Of a stretch of 64,000 nucleotides of DNA, positions 1 to 8,203 are shown one piece after another. This stretch comes from Pseudarthrobacter sp. NamE2 (GTDB lineage Bacteria > Actinomycetota > Actinomycetes > Actinomycetales > Micrococcaceae), in the NCBI RefSeq assembly GCF_005796205.1, contig NZ_VAHN01000001.1, forward strand, positions 434,001-498,000, given 5' to 3'. Made by a program: the position numbers and the translations under genes. Every line of letters starts with the position of its first letter. The first letter of the stretch is position 1. The notes under the pieces are model-generated. The model made no database searches. It was not told where the DNA came from and was given only the letters and a program-made list of their open reading frames with translations.

Positions 1-530
1 TTACCCGATGTCTTGATAAAGCACTCCAGCCCCGCTTCGGCCAGCACCTCCCTGAGGGCCAGCGCCGCCGGAACCGCGTCGTCGAAATCTGTCCCCGGCT
101 GCGGATCAAGGTCGATCCGTAGCTGGTCAGGATTGTCCGTATTCGCTGTCCGGGAAGGCCAGGGGTGGAAAACCACTGTGTTCATCTGCACTGCCCATAC
201 AGCCGCGGCCGGTTCGTCCAGCACCAGCTGGGGATGGGAGCGGGCGCTGGGGTAAACCACTTTGACCGAGCGGACGAAATCGGGGGTGCCTTTAGGCGGG
301 TTCTTGGAGAAAAACATCTCGCCGTTGATGTTGTCCGAATACCTCTGCAGCGATACCGGCCGGTCACCGTTCGCCGCGATGAAGGCCTCGCCCGCGTCGC
401 AGATATAGCGTGCAAGATCCAGCTTGGTGAGCCCCAGGTCCGGCCAGAGAACCCGGTTGGGACTCGAAATGCGCATCTCGCGTTCGCCGTGGGGACCCTG
501 GACGGTAATGGTGGTCTGTTCGCTCGCCAT
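1..530 (-). CDS. LigD-type DNA primase/polymerase domain protein (3' end outside window)
   Basis: Reading the minus strand from the ATG at 530 gives 176 codons open to the window edge. The product is an archaeo-eukaryotic primase-type polymerase of the bacterial NHEJ system, which fills in nucleotides at broken DNA ends together with Ku and ligase. Visible family features are the N-terminal VSLQRYSDNINGEMFFSKN stretch, the AAAVWAVQMNTVVFHPW block and the metal-binding RIDLDPQPGTDF motif (two catalytic Asp) near residues 145-155. The protein starts directly with the polymerase domain, as in actinobacteria where it is a separate gene rather than part of a large LigD fusion; whether a ligase domain follows cannot be seen. 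It is divergent from the hydrolase at 600. Confidence 0.88.
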   Translation of the reverse strand, partial: MASEQTTITVQGPHGEREMRISSPNRVLWPDLGLTKLDLARYICDAGEAFIAANGDRPVSLQRYSDNINGEMFFSKNPPKGTPDFVRSVKVVYPSARSHPQLVLDEPAAAVWAVQMNTVVFHPWPSRTANTDNPDQLRIDLDPQPGTDFDDAVPAALALREVLAEAGLECFIKTSG

Positions 531-599
531 GGGGACAACGTACACCCCGCCGTCGTGAAGCCGGCATATTTCACCGGCCCGGTCCGGCATGATGGAGTC

Positions 600-1277
600 A
601 TGCCCCAGACCGAAACCCACCTCTCTTTTGACGTGGACGGAACAGCAGTCTCCGCCGCCTACGACCGGCCTGAAAATCCCTGGGCTACGGTCGTGGTCGC
701 CCATGGAGCGGGGGCAGGCATGGAGCACCCCTTCCTGCGCGGGTTCACCGAGGCTTTGAATGCGCTTGGCCTTGCCAGCCTCCGGTTCAACTTCCCGTAC
801 CGGGAGGCCGGCCGCAAATTCCCGGACCGGCCGCCGGCGGCCATCGCCACCTGGCGCGCCGCCATGGCCCTGGCTGCGGAACAGGGGCAAGCACACGAGG
901 ATGCCGGCCCGGTGTGGGCGGCCGGAAAATCCTTCGGCGGCCGAATGGCGTCCATGGCGGTAGCGGAAGGGATGCCGGCCGGTGGACTCATCTACCTCGG
1001 GTATCCGCTGCACCCGCCTGGAAAGCCCGACAAGCTGCGGGACGGGCACCTGTACGGGCTGACTACCCCCATGCTGTTCCTGCAAGGGACCCGGGACCCC
1101 TTCGCCACCGCGGAGATTCTGACCGACGTGGTGTCCCGGATTGGGCAGTCAGGCGTGCTTCAGTGGGTGGACGGCGGCGACCATTCCTTCGCCGTGGCGG
1201 GACTGAAGCGCCAGGCCGGTGAAGTGGGAGCGTCGCTGGCAGCCCCCGTGGCCGGGTTTATCCGGGCCAACACTTAG
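600..1277 (+). CDS. alpha/beta hydrolase, KANL3/Tex30-like
   Basis: A 225-residue cytoplasmic alpha/beta-hydrolase. The early VVVAHGAGAGMEHPF segment fits the oxyanion-hole loop after the first core strand. AAGKSFGGRM near residue 105 is the nucleophile elbow (GxSxG form GKSFGG), and GTRDPF and GGDHSF near the C-terminus supply the acid and the catalytic His. This set of motifs is typical of the KANL3/Tex30-type hydrolases common in actinobacteria; the substrate is unknown. The reading frame is open far upstream, but the only reasonable start is the ATG at 600, since the upstream part is antisense to the LigD-like gene. Confidence 0.82.
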   Translation: MPQTETHLSFDVDGTAVSAAYDRPENPWATVVVAHGAGAGMEHPFLRGFTEALNALGLASLRFNFPYREAGRKFPDRPPAAIATWRAAMALAAEQGQAHEDAGPVWAAGKSFGGRMASMAVAEGMPAGGLIYLGYPLHPPGKPDKLRDGHLYGLTTPMLFLQGTRDPFATAEILTDVVSRIGQSGVLQWVDGGDHSFAVAGLKRQAGEVGASLAAPVAGFIRANT

Positions 1278-1449
1278 CGCCGGGACGGGCAGGCACGGGC
1301 CAGGCCGCTTCCTCGTGCCACCACCCTTCCCAGGCGGCCGAGGTGAGCTGGCCCTCGGGGAAGTCATTTCCGCTGCTACCGGCGGAGGAGCGGCCCTCGT
1401 CCGCGCGGCGGCCGTCGAGCAAGAGGTTCAGGCTGTTCAAAAGAAACAT
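1258..1449 (-). CDS. small hypothetical protein (63 aa), Trp-rich C-terminus
   Basis: A 63-codon ORF with a good ribosome binding site (AAAGGA, 7 bases before ATG 1449). The product has a hydrophobic start (MFLLNSLNLLLDGRR) and a C-terminus with clustered Trp and Pro (SAAWEGWWHEEAAWPVPARPG) and a single Cys. I recognise no family. The stop lies inside the 3' end of the convergent hydrolase gene (20-base overlap). The ribosome binding site and the non-random C-terminus argue that it is real, but a chance ORF is possible. Confidence 0.5.
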   Translation of the reverse strand: MFLLNSLNLLLDGRRADEGRSSAGSSGNDFPEGQLTSAAWEGWWHEEAAWPVPARPGAKCWPG

Positions 1450-1603
1450 GGTTTCGTCCTTTCGTGGGCTGTATGGACTGCGCTGTCCAACGTTAGGAGC
1501 GAGCCTAGCCAAGGCATGTTTCAGCACGTCGACCCAAGGTTTCAGCTGTGTATCGGACTTATCACCCACCCGTGCGCACACGTGTGCGGGTCCCCGAACG
1601 ACG

Positions 1604-4261
1604 TTATTTCCGCTGCTTGGTCCGTGCCGTCGCCGGAGCAGTCCAGGGGTCTTCCGGCCAGGGGTGCTTGGGGTACCGGCCGCGCATTTCGGCCCGGACC
1701 TGCGAGTAGGGACCGGACCAGAACGAGGTGAGATCGTCCGTCACCGCCAGCGGCCTGCGTGCCGGGGACAGCAGATGGAAAAGCACCGGAACAGTGCCGT
1801 CCACCAGCCGGGGCGACTCGGCGAGGCCGAAGCACTCCTGCAATTTCACCGCCACCACCGGTGGGGCTGTGTCCTCATCATGGTGCGGGTAGTCAACCCG
1901 AATTCGGGAGCCGCTGGGAACTTCCAACCATTCCGGGACCAGCTTGTCCAGCCGGGCGGCTTCGGGCCAGGGCAGGAGCCGGCGAAGCGGCTGAGTGAGG
2001 TCCACGGGAGCGAGGGATCCTCCGGCAGCCAGTGATTCCAGTTCCGGGCCCAACCATTCGTCAAGGCCGCGAAGCAGGGCTTTGTCCGAGACATCAGGCC
2101 ACGGCCCGCCCACTGCCCTGCGCAGCAAAGCAAGACGGCGGCGCAGGGCAACAGCCGCCGAGGACCATTCCAGGGCATTCAGCCCTTCCTTCCGCAACGC
2201 GGCCAGGACCGCCTTCCGGCCCTCCGCAGGTGCTACACGCACAGGGGTATCAGAAAGCACGATGGCGCCGAGGCGTCGCACCCTCCGGGCGGTCACCCGG
2301 CCTTGAACCAGCTCCGCCTCCACCGTGTCCGCCAGCAGATGCGAAGCAGCGGCGAGGGCAAGGTCACCCGTCAGAGGCGCGGCTGCCCGGACAACGGCAC
2401 CGGTACCGGCCGAGTCCCTGCCCCCGGCGCGGGACACCTCCGCCACCGCCAGCCACTCATGGCCGGACAAGGCGCTTTCGGCGGGAAGTCCCGCCCTGGT
2501 TCCGGACGAGAGCAGGTACTGGGCCGGGCCGCCGCCCGGCACAAGGCGGGCCACCCGGTCCGGAAATGCCAGCGCGACGACGGCGCCCACCGCCACGCCG
2601 GGGTCCGGGACGGACAGTTTCAGTACAGAAAGGTTTGGCGCGGCCAAAGCCGCTGCGGGGCCGCAACTTCCCACGTTACGGAGAATATCCTCCAGGCGCT
2701 CCGTTTCCTCCGCCCAGCGCCGCCCTTCAGGCCCGGCGTCGCGGCGAAGCCTGGCCAGGAGGCCCGGAAGGTCTGCACCCTCGGCGCGGTAGTCTCCCGC
2801 GACGGCGGCAACCACCTCTGCGGCCACCCGGGAACCGACAGGACCGGCACCGTCCAGCAGTGCCCGGGCAAGCCGCGGATCGGCAGGAATCCCTGCCAAC
2901 ACCCGTCCGGTGGCTGTTGCATGACCATCGGCTGAAACGGCGCCAAGTTCCCGCAACACCTCCACCGCGTCCTCGAGGGCCTGCCGCGGCGGCCGGTCAG
3001 GAAGGGCGAGCCCCCGGCCGCCCGGAGCTCCCCAGCACGCCATAATCAGTGCCCCGGCTGTCAGGTCCGCAACCTTGATCTCCGGCATCACGTGGGCCGG
3101 AGCAGCACTGTAAGCCTGCTGGCTGTAGCAGCGCACCACTTTTCCCGGCCCCTGGCGGGCAGCCCGGCCGGCCCGCTGGTCAGCCGACGCCCGCGAGCAG
3201 GAAACGGTAACCAGGCCGCTCATTCCACGGCCGGAGTCCCGCCGGGGCTCACGCGCAAGCCCGGCATCGACTACCAGCCGGACGCCGGGTACAGTCAGCG
3301 AGGATTCGGCCAAGTCGGTCGAAACGATGACGCGGGCTTTGTCCCCGGGCCGGCGTCCGGAAACCACCCGGTCCTGCCCGGCCGCAGCCACCCGGCCGTG
3401 CAGCTCCAGCACGTCGACGCTGTGTCCCAGCCTGCCACGCAGCCCGGCAGCGACCTGCGACACCTCACGTGCACCTGGGACGAAGACCAGCGCGTCCACG
3501 GTACCGTCGCCGGCCAAGGCCGCGGTATGGGCGCGGGCAGCAGTGTCCACCACGTGGTCCAGGAAGGCGCGCGCCACTCCCCTGCCATCGAGGCGCTGGC
3601 CGGACGCCGGCGCCCACTCCACGTCAAGCTCGTGAAGCACTGAGGCGCAGCTGACGACGGGAGCGGCTGCACCGCCGTCGGGATCTCCCAGCAGGGCGGC
3701 AAAACGTGGGGCGTCCAGCGTGGCGGACATGGCGACGACGGCAAGGTCGCTGCGAAGCTGCCGCACCTCGGCGAGCATCCCCGCCAGCAGGTCCGTCTCC
3801 AGGCCCCGTTCATGGACCTCATCCAGGACGACGGCGGCAACCCCCTCCAGTCCCGGATCGGCCAGCAGGCGGCGAAGAAGGATGCCGGGCGTCACGAATT
3901 CCACCAGGGTCTGCGGACCGGCCTGCCTCTCGCCGCGTACGGCATAACCGACGCGGCTGCCAAGGAGGCTGCCATCAAGGACCGACAGCCGCCGGGCGGC
4001 TGCACGGACGGCCACACGCCGGGGCTGGGTCACCACTACCCGCCCGGCGCCTTTGACATGGTTGCCGAGCATCGGAGGAACGAGCGTCGTTTTGCCGGTG
4101 CCCGGCGGCGCCTGCACCACCGCTGTTCCCGGCACGGGTCCGTTGTCCAGTGCATCCGCCAGGGCCGGCAGGGAGTCGGCGAACGCAAGGCCGTCACCAA
4201 CAGCAGCAAGGTCGAAGGCTTGTGCGCCGGCGAAGCGGCCCTGCACCGGGGAAGAAGTCAC
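1604..4261 (-). CDS. hrpB: ATP-dependent helicase HrpB
   Basis: A DEAH/RHA-type RNA-helicase-like protein of the HrpB family. Motifs in order: QAPPGTGKTTLVPP (Walker A), TQPRRVAVRAAARR (motif Ia), VLDEVHERGLETD (DEVH box), MSATLD (motif III), VSTDLAESSLTVPGV (motif V) and QRAGRAARQGPGKVVRCY (motif VI). An HA2-like region and the HrpB-specific C-terminal domain follow. Its cellular role in actinobacteria is not established. The frame is open to an ATG at 4330, which would overlap the upstream gene by 50 bases; the GTG at 4261 starts MTSSPVQGRF, gives no overlap, and is preferred. No strong ribosome binding site distinguishes the two. Confidence 0.9.
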   Translation of the reverse strand: MTSSPVQGRFAGAQAFDLAAVGDGLAFADSLPALADALDNGPVPGTAVVQAPPGTGKTTLVPPMLGNHVKGAGRVVVTQPRRVAVRAAARRLSVLDGSLLGSRVGYAVRGERQAGPQTLVEFVTPGILLRRLLADPGLEGVAAVVLDEVHERGLETDLLAGMLAEVRQLRSDLAVVAMSATLDAPRFAALLGDPDGGAAAPVVSCASVLHELDVEWAPASGQRLDGRGVARAFLDHVVDTAARAHTAALAGDGTVDALVFVPGAREVSQVAAGLRGRLGHSVDVLELHGRVAAAGQDRVVSGRRPGDKARVIVSTDLAESSLTVPGVRLVVDAGLAREPRRDSGRGMSGLVTVSCSRASADQRAGRAARQGPGKVVRCYSQQAYSAAPAHVMPEIKVADLTAGALIMACWGAPGGRGLALPDRPPRQALEDAVEVLRELGAVSADGHATATGRVLAGIPADPRLARALLDGAGPVGSRVAAEVVAAVAGDYRAEGADLPGLLARLRRDAGPEGRRWAEETERLEDILRNVGSCGPAAALAAPNLSVLKLSVPDPGVAVGAVVALAFPDRVARLVPGGGPAQYLLSSGTRAGLPAESALSGHEWLAVAEVSRAGGRDSAGTGAVVRAAAPLTGDLALAAASHLLADTVEAELVQGRVTARRVRRLGAIVLSDTPVRVAPAEGRKAVLAALRKEGLNALEWSSAAVALRRRLALLRRAVGGPWPDVSDKALLRGLDEWLGPELESLAAGGSLAPVDLTQPLRRLLPWPEAARLDKLVPEWLEVPSGSRIRVDYPHHDEDTAPPVVAVKLQECFGLAESPRLVDGTVPVLFHLLSPARRPLAVTDDLTSFWSGPYSQVRAEMRGRYPKHPWPEDPWTAPATARTKQRK

Positions 4262-4280
4262 CCGACCATTTTGCCCGCTG

Positions 4281-4874
4281 TCAGGGCTTGCCGTTCCCCT
4301 TGCCTTTGCCCTTGTTCTCCTTTGCCGCATCCGGAACCCCGGCGCCTTGCTCCTGCTGCGCCGGGACTGGTGGCGGTACTATGACCTCCACCCCTTCACC
4401 AGCCTCTGGCTGCTCCGGCTGGATTGTTTCCGGCAGTGGGACTGTTTCTGCAGCCACGGCTTCGGCAGGAGCCGGGACGGCCGTGGTTCCGGCCAGCGCA
4501 GCCTGGGAAGTCAGGTGGCCGGTGATGTCCGCACGGACCGAGGCCAGGGCCAATTCAATACCGCGGAGGCGCGGAGCCGAGATGCGGCCGTCACGGGCGG
4601 CGCTGTCCAGGTCCGCCTCCAGGGCCTGCAGGGCAGCAAGGGCCCCGTCCATCCTGTTTTCAGCGGCGGCCTGGCTGATGCTCAGGACCCGGATCTGGAA
4701 ACCGCGGAGTGTTGTTTCATCCGAATCTGCCGTGCGAAATCCTCCCGAAGCCACAAGGACCACCGCGGCAACGGCAAGCGCGGCAGCAACTGCTGCGGCT
4801 GTGGCCAGGGCTGTCCGTGGTGGTGCCGGCCTGGTTGGACTGGAGCCGGCCGCTTCTGCCGGCCTATGCCGCAT
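4281..4874 (-). CDS. single-pass membrane protein with kinase-like extracellular sensor domain
   Basis: A 197-residue protein with a short basic/Pro N-terminus, one transmembrane segment (about residues 21-43), a helical extracytoplasmic domain (about 54-125) and a Pro-rich tail ending in a Lys/Gly stretch (KENKGKGKGNGKP). The helical domain has the pattern FQIRVLSISQAAAENRMDGALAALQALEADL, then AARDGRISAPRLRGIELALASVRADI. The same layout and tail type occur in the extracellular part of the Ser/Thr kinase at 31668-33305, so it looks like a kinase sensor without the kinase. Its start lies 11 bases inside the end of the upstream membrane-protein gene, suggesting translational coupling. Function unknown. 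Confidence 0.75.
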   Translation of the reverse strand: MRHRPAEAAGSSPTRPAPPRTALATAAAVAAALAVAAVVLVASGGFRTADSDETTLRGFQIRVLSISQAAAENRMDGALAALQALEADLDSAARDGRISAPRLRGIELALASVRADITGHLTSQAALAGTTAVPAPAEAVAAETVPLPETIQPEQPEAGEGVEVIVPPPVPAQQEQGAGVPDAAKENKGKGKGNGKP

Positions 4875-5202
4875 GCCGGCCCCTCAGCGGCGGCACTGCT
4901 GCCGGCCGGAGCGGCAATACCGCTACGGTGGCGAGGGGAGCTTCCGGTACCTGCCCTTCGACTGTCCGGCTGCGGGTATTCCTGATGAGCCGACGGACAG
5001 CCACGCGCAGGAGGATTGCCGCCAGATGGCCGATACCGATGCCAAGGAGCACGTGCCCTGCGAAGTACAGCCCGCCAAGGCCTGCGGCACCCAGACTTGC
5101 GCCGGCGGTCACCGCCGCCCCGCCTGCCGTCAGCATCGTCGACCAGGCTACGCCAAGTACTGTGCCCATTACTCCTGCTTCCATCTTCCGGTTAGTCAGC
5201 AA
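4864..5202 (-). CDS. hypothetical small membrane protein
   Basis: A 112-residue protein with two hydrophobic segments (about residues 11-34 and 38-66, rich in Gly/Ala) and a basic cytoplasmic-type tail (RVAVRRLIRNTRSRTVEG). No family is recognised. The first ATG (5202) lies inside the promoter-proximal repeats; the ATG at 5185 (MEAGVMG) or the next one, with AGGAG just before it, may be the true start. It is the first gene of an apparent operon with the sensor-like protein at 4281-4874, and it lies just downstream of the 15-bp direct repeats at 5196-5232. Confidence 0.6.
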   Translation of the reverse strand: MLTNRKMEAGVMGTVLGVAWSTMLTAGGAAVTAGASLGAAGLGGLYFAGHVLLGIGIGHLAAILLRVAVRRLIRNTRSRTVEGQVPEAPLATVAVLPLRPAAVPPLRGRHAA

Positions 5203-5232
5203 GCTTACTAGTAATGCTCAGCAAGCTTACTA
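5196..5232. repeat. two 15-bp direct repeats (TCAGCAAGCTTACTA), candidate operator
   Basis: The 15-mer TCAGCAAGCTTACTA occurs at 5196-5210 and again, identical, at 5218-5232 (22-bp period, about two helical turns). On the minus strand the unit reads TAGTAAGCTTGCTGA and sits at the 5' end of the membrane-protein operon (start 5202 or slightly downstream). A related element, TACTAAGCAGCCTTACTA, is found at 31563-31580 before the Ser/Thr kinase. This suggests a shared regulator; none is identified. Confidence 0.5.
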
Positions 5233-5399
5233 CCTCAGGCCGCCGGCGCAAGCGCGGGCAGGGACGGACTCTGGACATGGATAGTCAGTAGCCTTAGCAT
5301 TTTCCCATCGGTTAGCTCTCCGGGGCCGCCCGGCGCCAGCGGGTCCCGCAGGGCCTTCCGGGCAGGAAAAAACCCTAGGTACGGAAGCAGGAGACAACC

Positions 5400-5813
5400 A
5401 TGGCAACGGCACGGGAAATCATGACAGGTGGCGCGGAGTGCATCGGCGAGAACGAGACGCTTGAGGCAGCCGCCCGCAAGATGAAGGACCTTGACGTCGG
5501 TTCACTTCCGATTTGCGGTGAAGACAACCGGCTCAAGGGCATGCTGACAGACCGCGATATCGTCATCAAATGCCTTGCTGAAGGCGGGGACCCGCGATCG
5601 GTTAGAGCCGGTGAGCTCGGCCAGGGCAAACCGGTCACCATCGGCGCGGATGACTCCATCGAAGAAGCCATCCGGACGATGCAGGACCACCAGGTGCGCC
5701 GCCTCCCGGTCATCGACGGCCACAATCTTGTTGGTGTTTTGAGTCAGGGTGATATTGCGAAAAACTACCCCGAAGACCGTGTGGGCGAACTCGTCGCATT
5801 TATTTCGTACTGA
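5400..5813 (+). CDS. CBS-domain protein (two CBS repeats)
   Basis: A 137-residue protein made only of two CBS motifs. The first (about residues 4-60) contains AREIMTGGAECIGENETLEAAARKMKDLDVGSLPI, and the second (about 68-130) contains DDSIEEAIRTMQDHQVRRLPVIDGHNLVGVLSQGDI. Such Bateman modules bind adenine nucleotides and are common stress-associated proteins in actinobacteria; no partner domain is fused here. A strong GGAG-type ribosome binding site precedes ATG 5400, and a hairpin terminator follows. Confidence 0.9.
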   Translation: MATAREIMTGGAECIGENETLEAAARKMKDLDVGSLPICGEDNRLKGMLTDRDIVIKCLAEGGDPRSVRAGELGQGKPVTIGADDSIEEAIRTMQDHQVRRLPVIDGHNLVGVLSQGDIAKNYPEDRVGELVAFISY

Positions 5814-5821
5814 GTACGCTG

Positions 5822-5868
5822 ACAACAAAAGCTGCCGCGGCCAGTCAGGCTGCGGCAGCTTTTGTTGT
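5822..5868. terminator. bidirectional hairpin terminator
   Basis: Perfect 17-bp inverted repeat ACAACAAAAGCTGCCGC (5822-5838) and its complement (5852-5868) with a 13-base loop. The A-rich start and T-rich end make it work for both the CBS gene (+) and the convergent exonuclease gene (-). Confidence 0.9.
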
Positions 5869-5925
5869 GACCAGCAGTTGCCCGCCGTCCTGCCGGGTAC
5901 CAAGGGACCGCGCGGCTGGCGTTGG

Positions 5926-6864
5926 CTACGCTGTCCGGTCCAGCGCTTCGAGGAGGCGCCGGACGGAGCCGCCCAGGTTCCATTCCGTGGCCAAACGTTC
6001 GAGTTCGCCGCGCGGCTCGCCAACGACCGGGTGCAGCCGGGCGCCTGCTTCCTCCAGGCTTGGCAGCGCAAGGTCCCGGACCAGCCGTACGACGGCGGGG
6101 GCTGCTTCGAGGTAGCCGGCGGCGGCTGCGAGCTTGGCGCGGACGGGCGCCGCCATTCCGCTGCCGGGATTGTCCGCCGCTTCCAGGAGTCCCTCGAGGG
6201 TGCCGTACTTCAGGAGCAGGGACGCCGCCGTCTTCTCGCCGATGCCGGCCACGCCCGGCAGCCCGTCGGAAGCGTCGCCACGCAGGGTGGCGTAATCGGC
6301 GTACTGCTGCGGCAGTACCCGATACTTGCTGACAACTGTCTCCTCCGTATAAACCTCGAGGTTCCGCATGCCGCGGGCCGTGTAGATCACCCGGACCCGC
6401 AGGCCGTCGTCACACACCTGGAACAGGTCCCTGTCCCCCGTGACGACGTCGACGGGGAAGGGAGCGTTGCTGGCGTAGGTGCCCACAACGTCGTCGGCCT
6501 CATGGTCGGCAGCCCCCACGATGGCGATGCCGGCCAGCCCAAGGACACGGCGGATCATGGGCAGCTGCGCCTCCAGGGCATCCGGAACCACTTCGGCGTC
6601 GGGCGCGCCGGTGTGTGCCTCCGCCACCCGGTGCGCCTTGTACGTGGGAAGCAGGTCCACGCGCCATTGCGGGCGCCAGTCGTCGTCCCAGCAGGCAACG
6701 AGGTGGGTGGCGTGGTAATCAGTGGTCAGCCTGGCGATCATGTCCAGCAGCCCGCGGACAGCGTTGACGGGTGTCCCGTCCGGACGCCGGATGGTGTCCG
6801 GCAGGCCGTAGAAGGCACGGAAGTACAAGGAGGCAGTGTCCAGCAGCATCAGGCGATCGGGCAT
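5926..6864 (-). CDS. 5'-3' exonuclease (PolA N-terminal-like)
   Basis: A 312-residue stand-alone 5'-nuclease like the N-terminal domain of DNA polymerase I. It carries the acidic metal-binding positions MLLDTASLYFRAF, GAADHEADDVVGT and VVTGDRDLFQVC, and the helix-three-turn DNA-binding motif LRGDASDGLPGVAGIGEKTAASLL. Expected role: removal of RNA primers or flaps during replication and repair. The chosen start (ATG 6864) has the upstream GGAAGGATCAGGT ribosome binding region. The frame stays open for 1.5 kb upstream, but that part is antisense-type shadow of the MFS gene. Confidence 0.92.
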   Translation of the reverse strand: MPDRLMLLDTASLYFRAFYGLPDTIRRPDGTPVNAVRGLLDMIARLTTDYHATHLVACWDDDWRPQWRVDLLPTYKAHRVAEAHTGAPDAEVVPDALEAQLPMIRRVLGLAGIAIVGAADHEADDVVGTYASNAPFPVDVVTGDRDLFQVCDDGLRVRVIYTARGMRNLEVYTEETVVSKYRVLPQQYADYATLRGDASDGLPGVAGIGEKTAASLLLKYGTLEGLLEAADNPGSGMAAPVRAKLAAAAGYLEAAPAVVRLVRDLALPSLEEAGARLHPVVGEPRGELERLATEWNLGGSVRRLLEALDRTA

Positions 6865-6896
6865 ACCTGATCCTTCCACGCGACGAAAGATTCCAG

Positions 6897-8060
6897 CTAC
6901 CCGCCGCGGCCGGGATAGGCGGCCATCAGGGCGGCGGAGAGGACCCAGACAACCCCTACCGCCGCAACCGTTGCAGCGCCGCCCCACCCTGTTACGGTTC
7001 CGGCAAGGGCCACGCCGGCAGCCGAAGCACTGACCCGGAAACCCGCGGTAACGGTGAAAATCTGGGACTTTAAGTGCGGCGGGCTGTGCAGGTTCCGCAG
7101 GAAGAGCATCGCGGCGGATGTTGAGGCCGTGAACAAGCCGGACAGGCCGATCGCGGCGAGGGTCCAAACCGTGCCAAGGTCGATGGCGGCAGCGGCGGTC
7201 AGCAGCCCCGTGGCCAGGAAACCGACAGCCATCACCACATGGGGCCGGCCACGGGCGGGCCGGGCTGTCTCCACCACGGCGCCCAGCAGGCTGCCGATGG
7301 CGAAAGCCGTCACCACGGCGGCACCCTCCCCGGGCGACCCCGCCCGCTCGAACGAGAGCGTGACGGCGGCAATCGCCAGTCCGCCCTGGCCCAGCTGCGT
7401 AAAGGTGGAGGAAGCGGTCACCACGGCCAAGGGCCGGTGGCTGAAGATCCGGTGCAGTCCGGCTTTGACCGACTGCCACAGAGACCCCTGGGCGCGGCCG
7501 TGCGGACGGAGCGCCACGCCGCCGACGGCCAGCGGGCCGATCGCCGCGGACGCCGCAAGGACAGCCAGCGCCGCCTGCGCGGGCAGGAACACCGCAATCA
7601 GCGCCACGACAGCCGGCCCGGCCACGGCGGACACGTTGTAGGAGAGTGAATCGACCGCGAAGGCCCGCCTGATGTCGGGAATAGCACCGGCGACGAAGCT
7701 CGAAAAACCGCCCATGTAGAACGGCGACGCCGCCCCGGCCAGGGCAAGTACCACGAATACGGCAGCCAGCGGAATACTGCCAACGAGTGCCGTCGCGGCT
7801 AAGGCGGCAGCCGTAACCAGGCAGGCAGCGGCGACCCAGGCGGCGGGGCGCCTGGTACTGTCCAGCACCGCGCCCACCAGCGGAGCCGCGAGCACGCTTG
7901 GCCCCAACGAGGCGGCAACGAGCAGGCCCCCGACGGCGACATCGCCCATCTGCTGCACGGCCAGGATTGGCAGGGCAACGGTCGAGCCGGCACTTGCCAT
8001 CCTTGGAGGTACGGAAGCGGCAAGATACCGGAGCGCACCCATTCCCGGTTGTTCCCCCAT
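6897..8060 (-). CDS. MFS transporter
   Basis: A 387-residue integral membrane protein with about 12 hydrophobic segments, very rich in Ala, Gly and Val, and short charged loops such as DSTRRP and ARPARGRP typical of the major facilitator superfamily. Substrate cannot be inferred; small-molecule efflux is the usual role of this class. It ends 32 bases before the exonuclease start on the same strand, so the two may be cotranscribed. A second ATG at 8042 (MGALRYL) has a GGGA ahead of it and could be the true start. Confidence 0.82.
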   Translation of the reverse strand: MGEQPGMGALRYLAASVPPRMASAGSTVALPILAVQQMGDVAVGGLLVAASLGPSVLAAPLVGAVLDSTRRPAAWVAAACLVTAAALAATALVGSIPLAAVFVVLALAGAASPFYMGGFSSFVAGAIPDIRRAFAVDSLSYNVSAVAGPAVVALIAVFLPAQAALAVLAASAAIGPLAVGGVALRPHGRAQGSLWQSVKAGLHRIFSHRPLAVVTASSTFTQLGQGGLAIAAVTLSFERAGSPGEGAAVVTAFAIGSLLGAVVETARPARGRPHVVMAVGFLATGLLTAAAAIDLGTVWTLAAIGLSGLFTASTSAAMLFLRNLHSPPHLKSQIFTVTAGFRVSASAAGVALAGTVTGWGGAATVAAVGVVWVLSAALMAAYPGRGG

Positions 8061-8203
8061 CAGCTCGCCCAGTGACTACTACCAAAGGCACCTTAGCCGA
8101 CCGCGCGGCCCGCGGTTGACCACGGGAACGCAACCTGCAGGCGGGACACGCGGGCGCATCCGCACGTCCGTGCCTCTCCCCGGCGCCGCCCGCATCAGGC
8201 ACA

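Noticed and set aside
2032..3045. Long plus-strand ORF opposite hrpB
   Set aside because: Pro/Arg-rich translation typical of antisense to a GC-rich gene; the helicase motifs on the minus strand are unambiguous.
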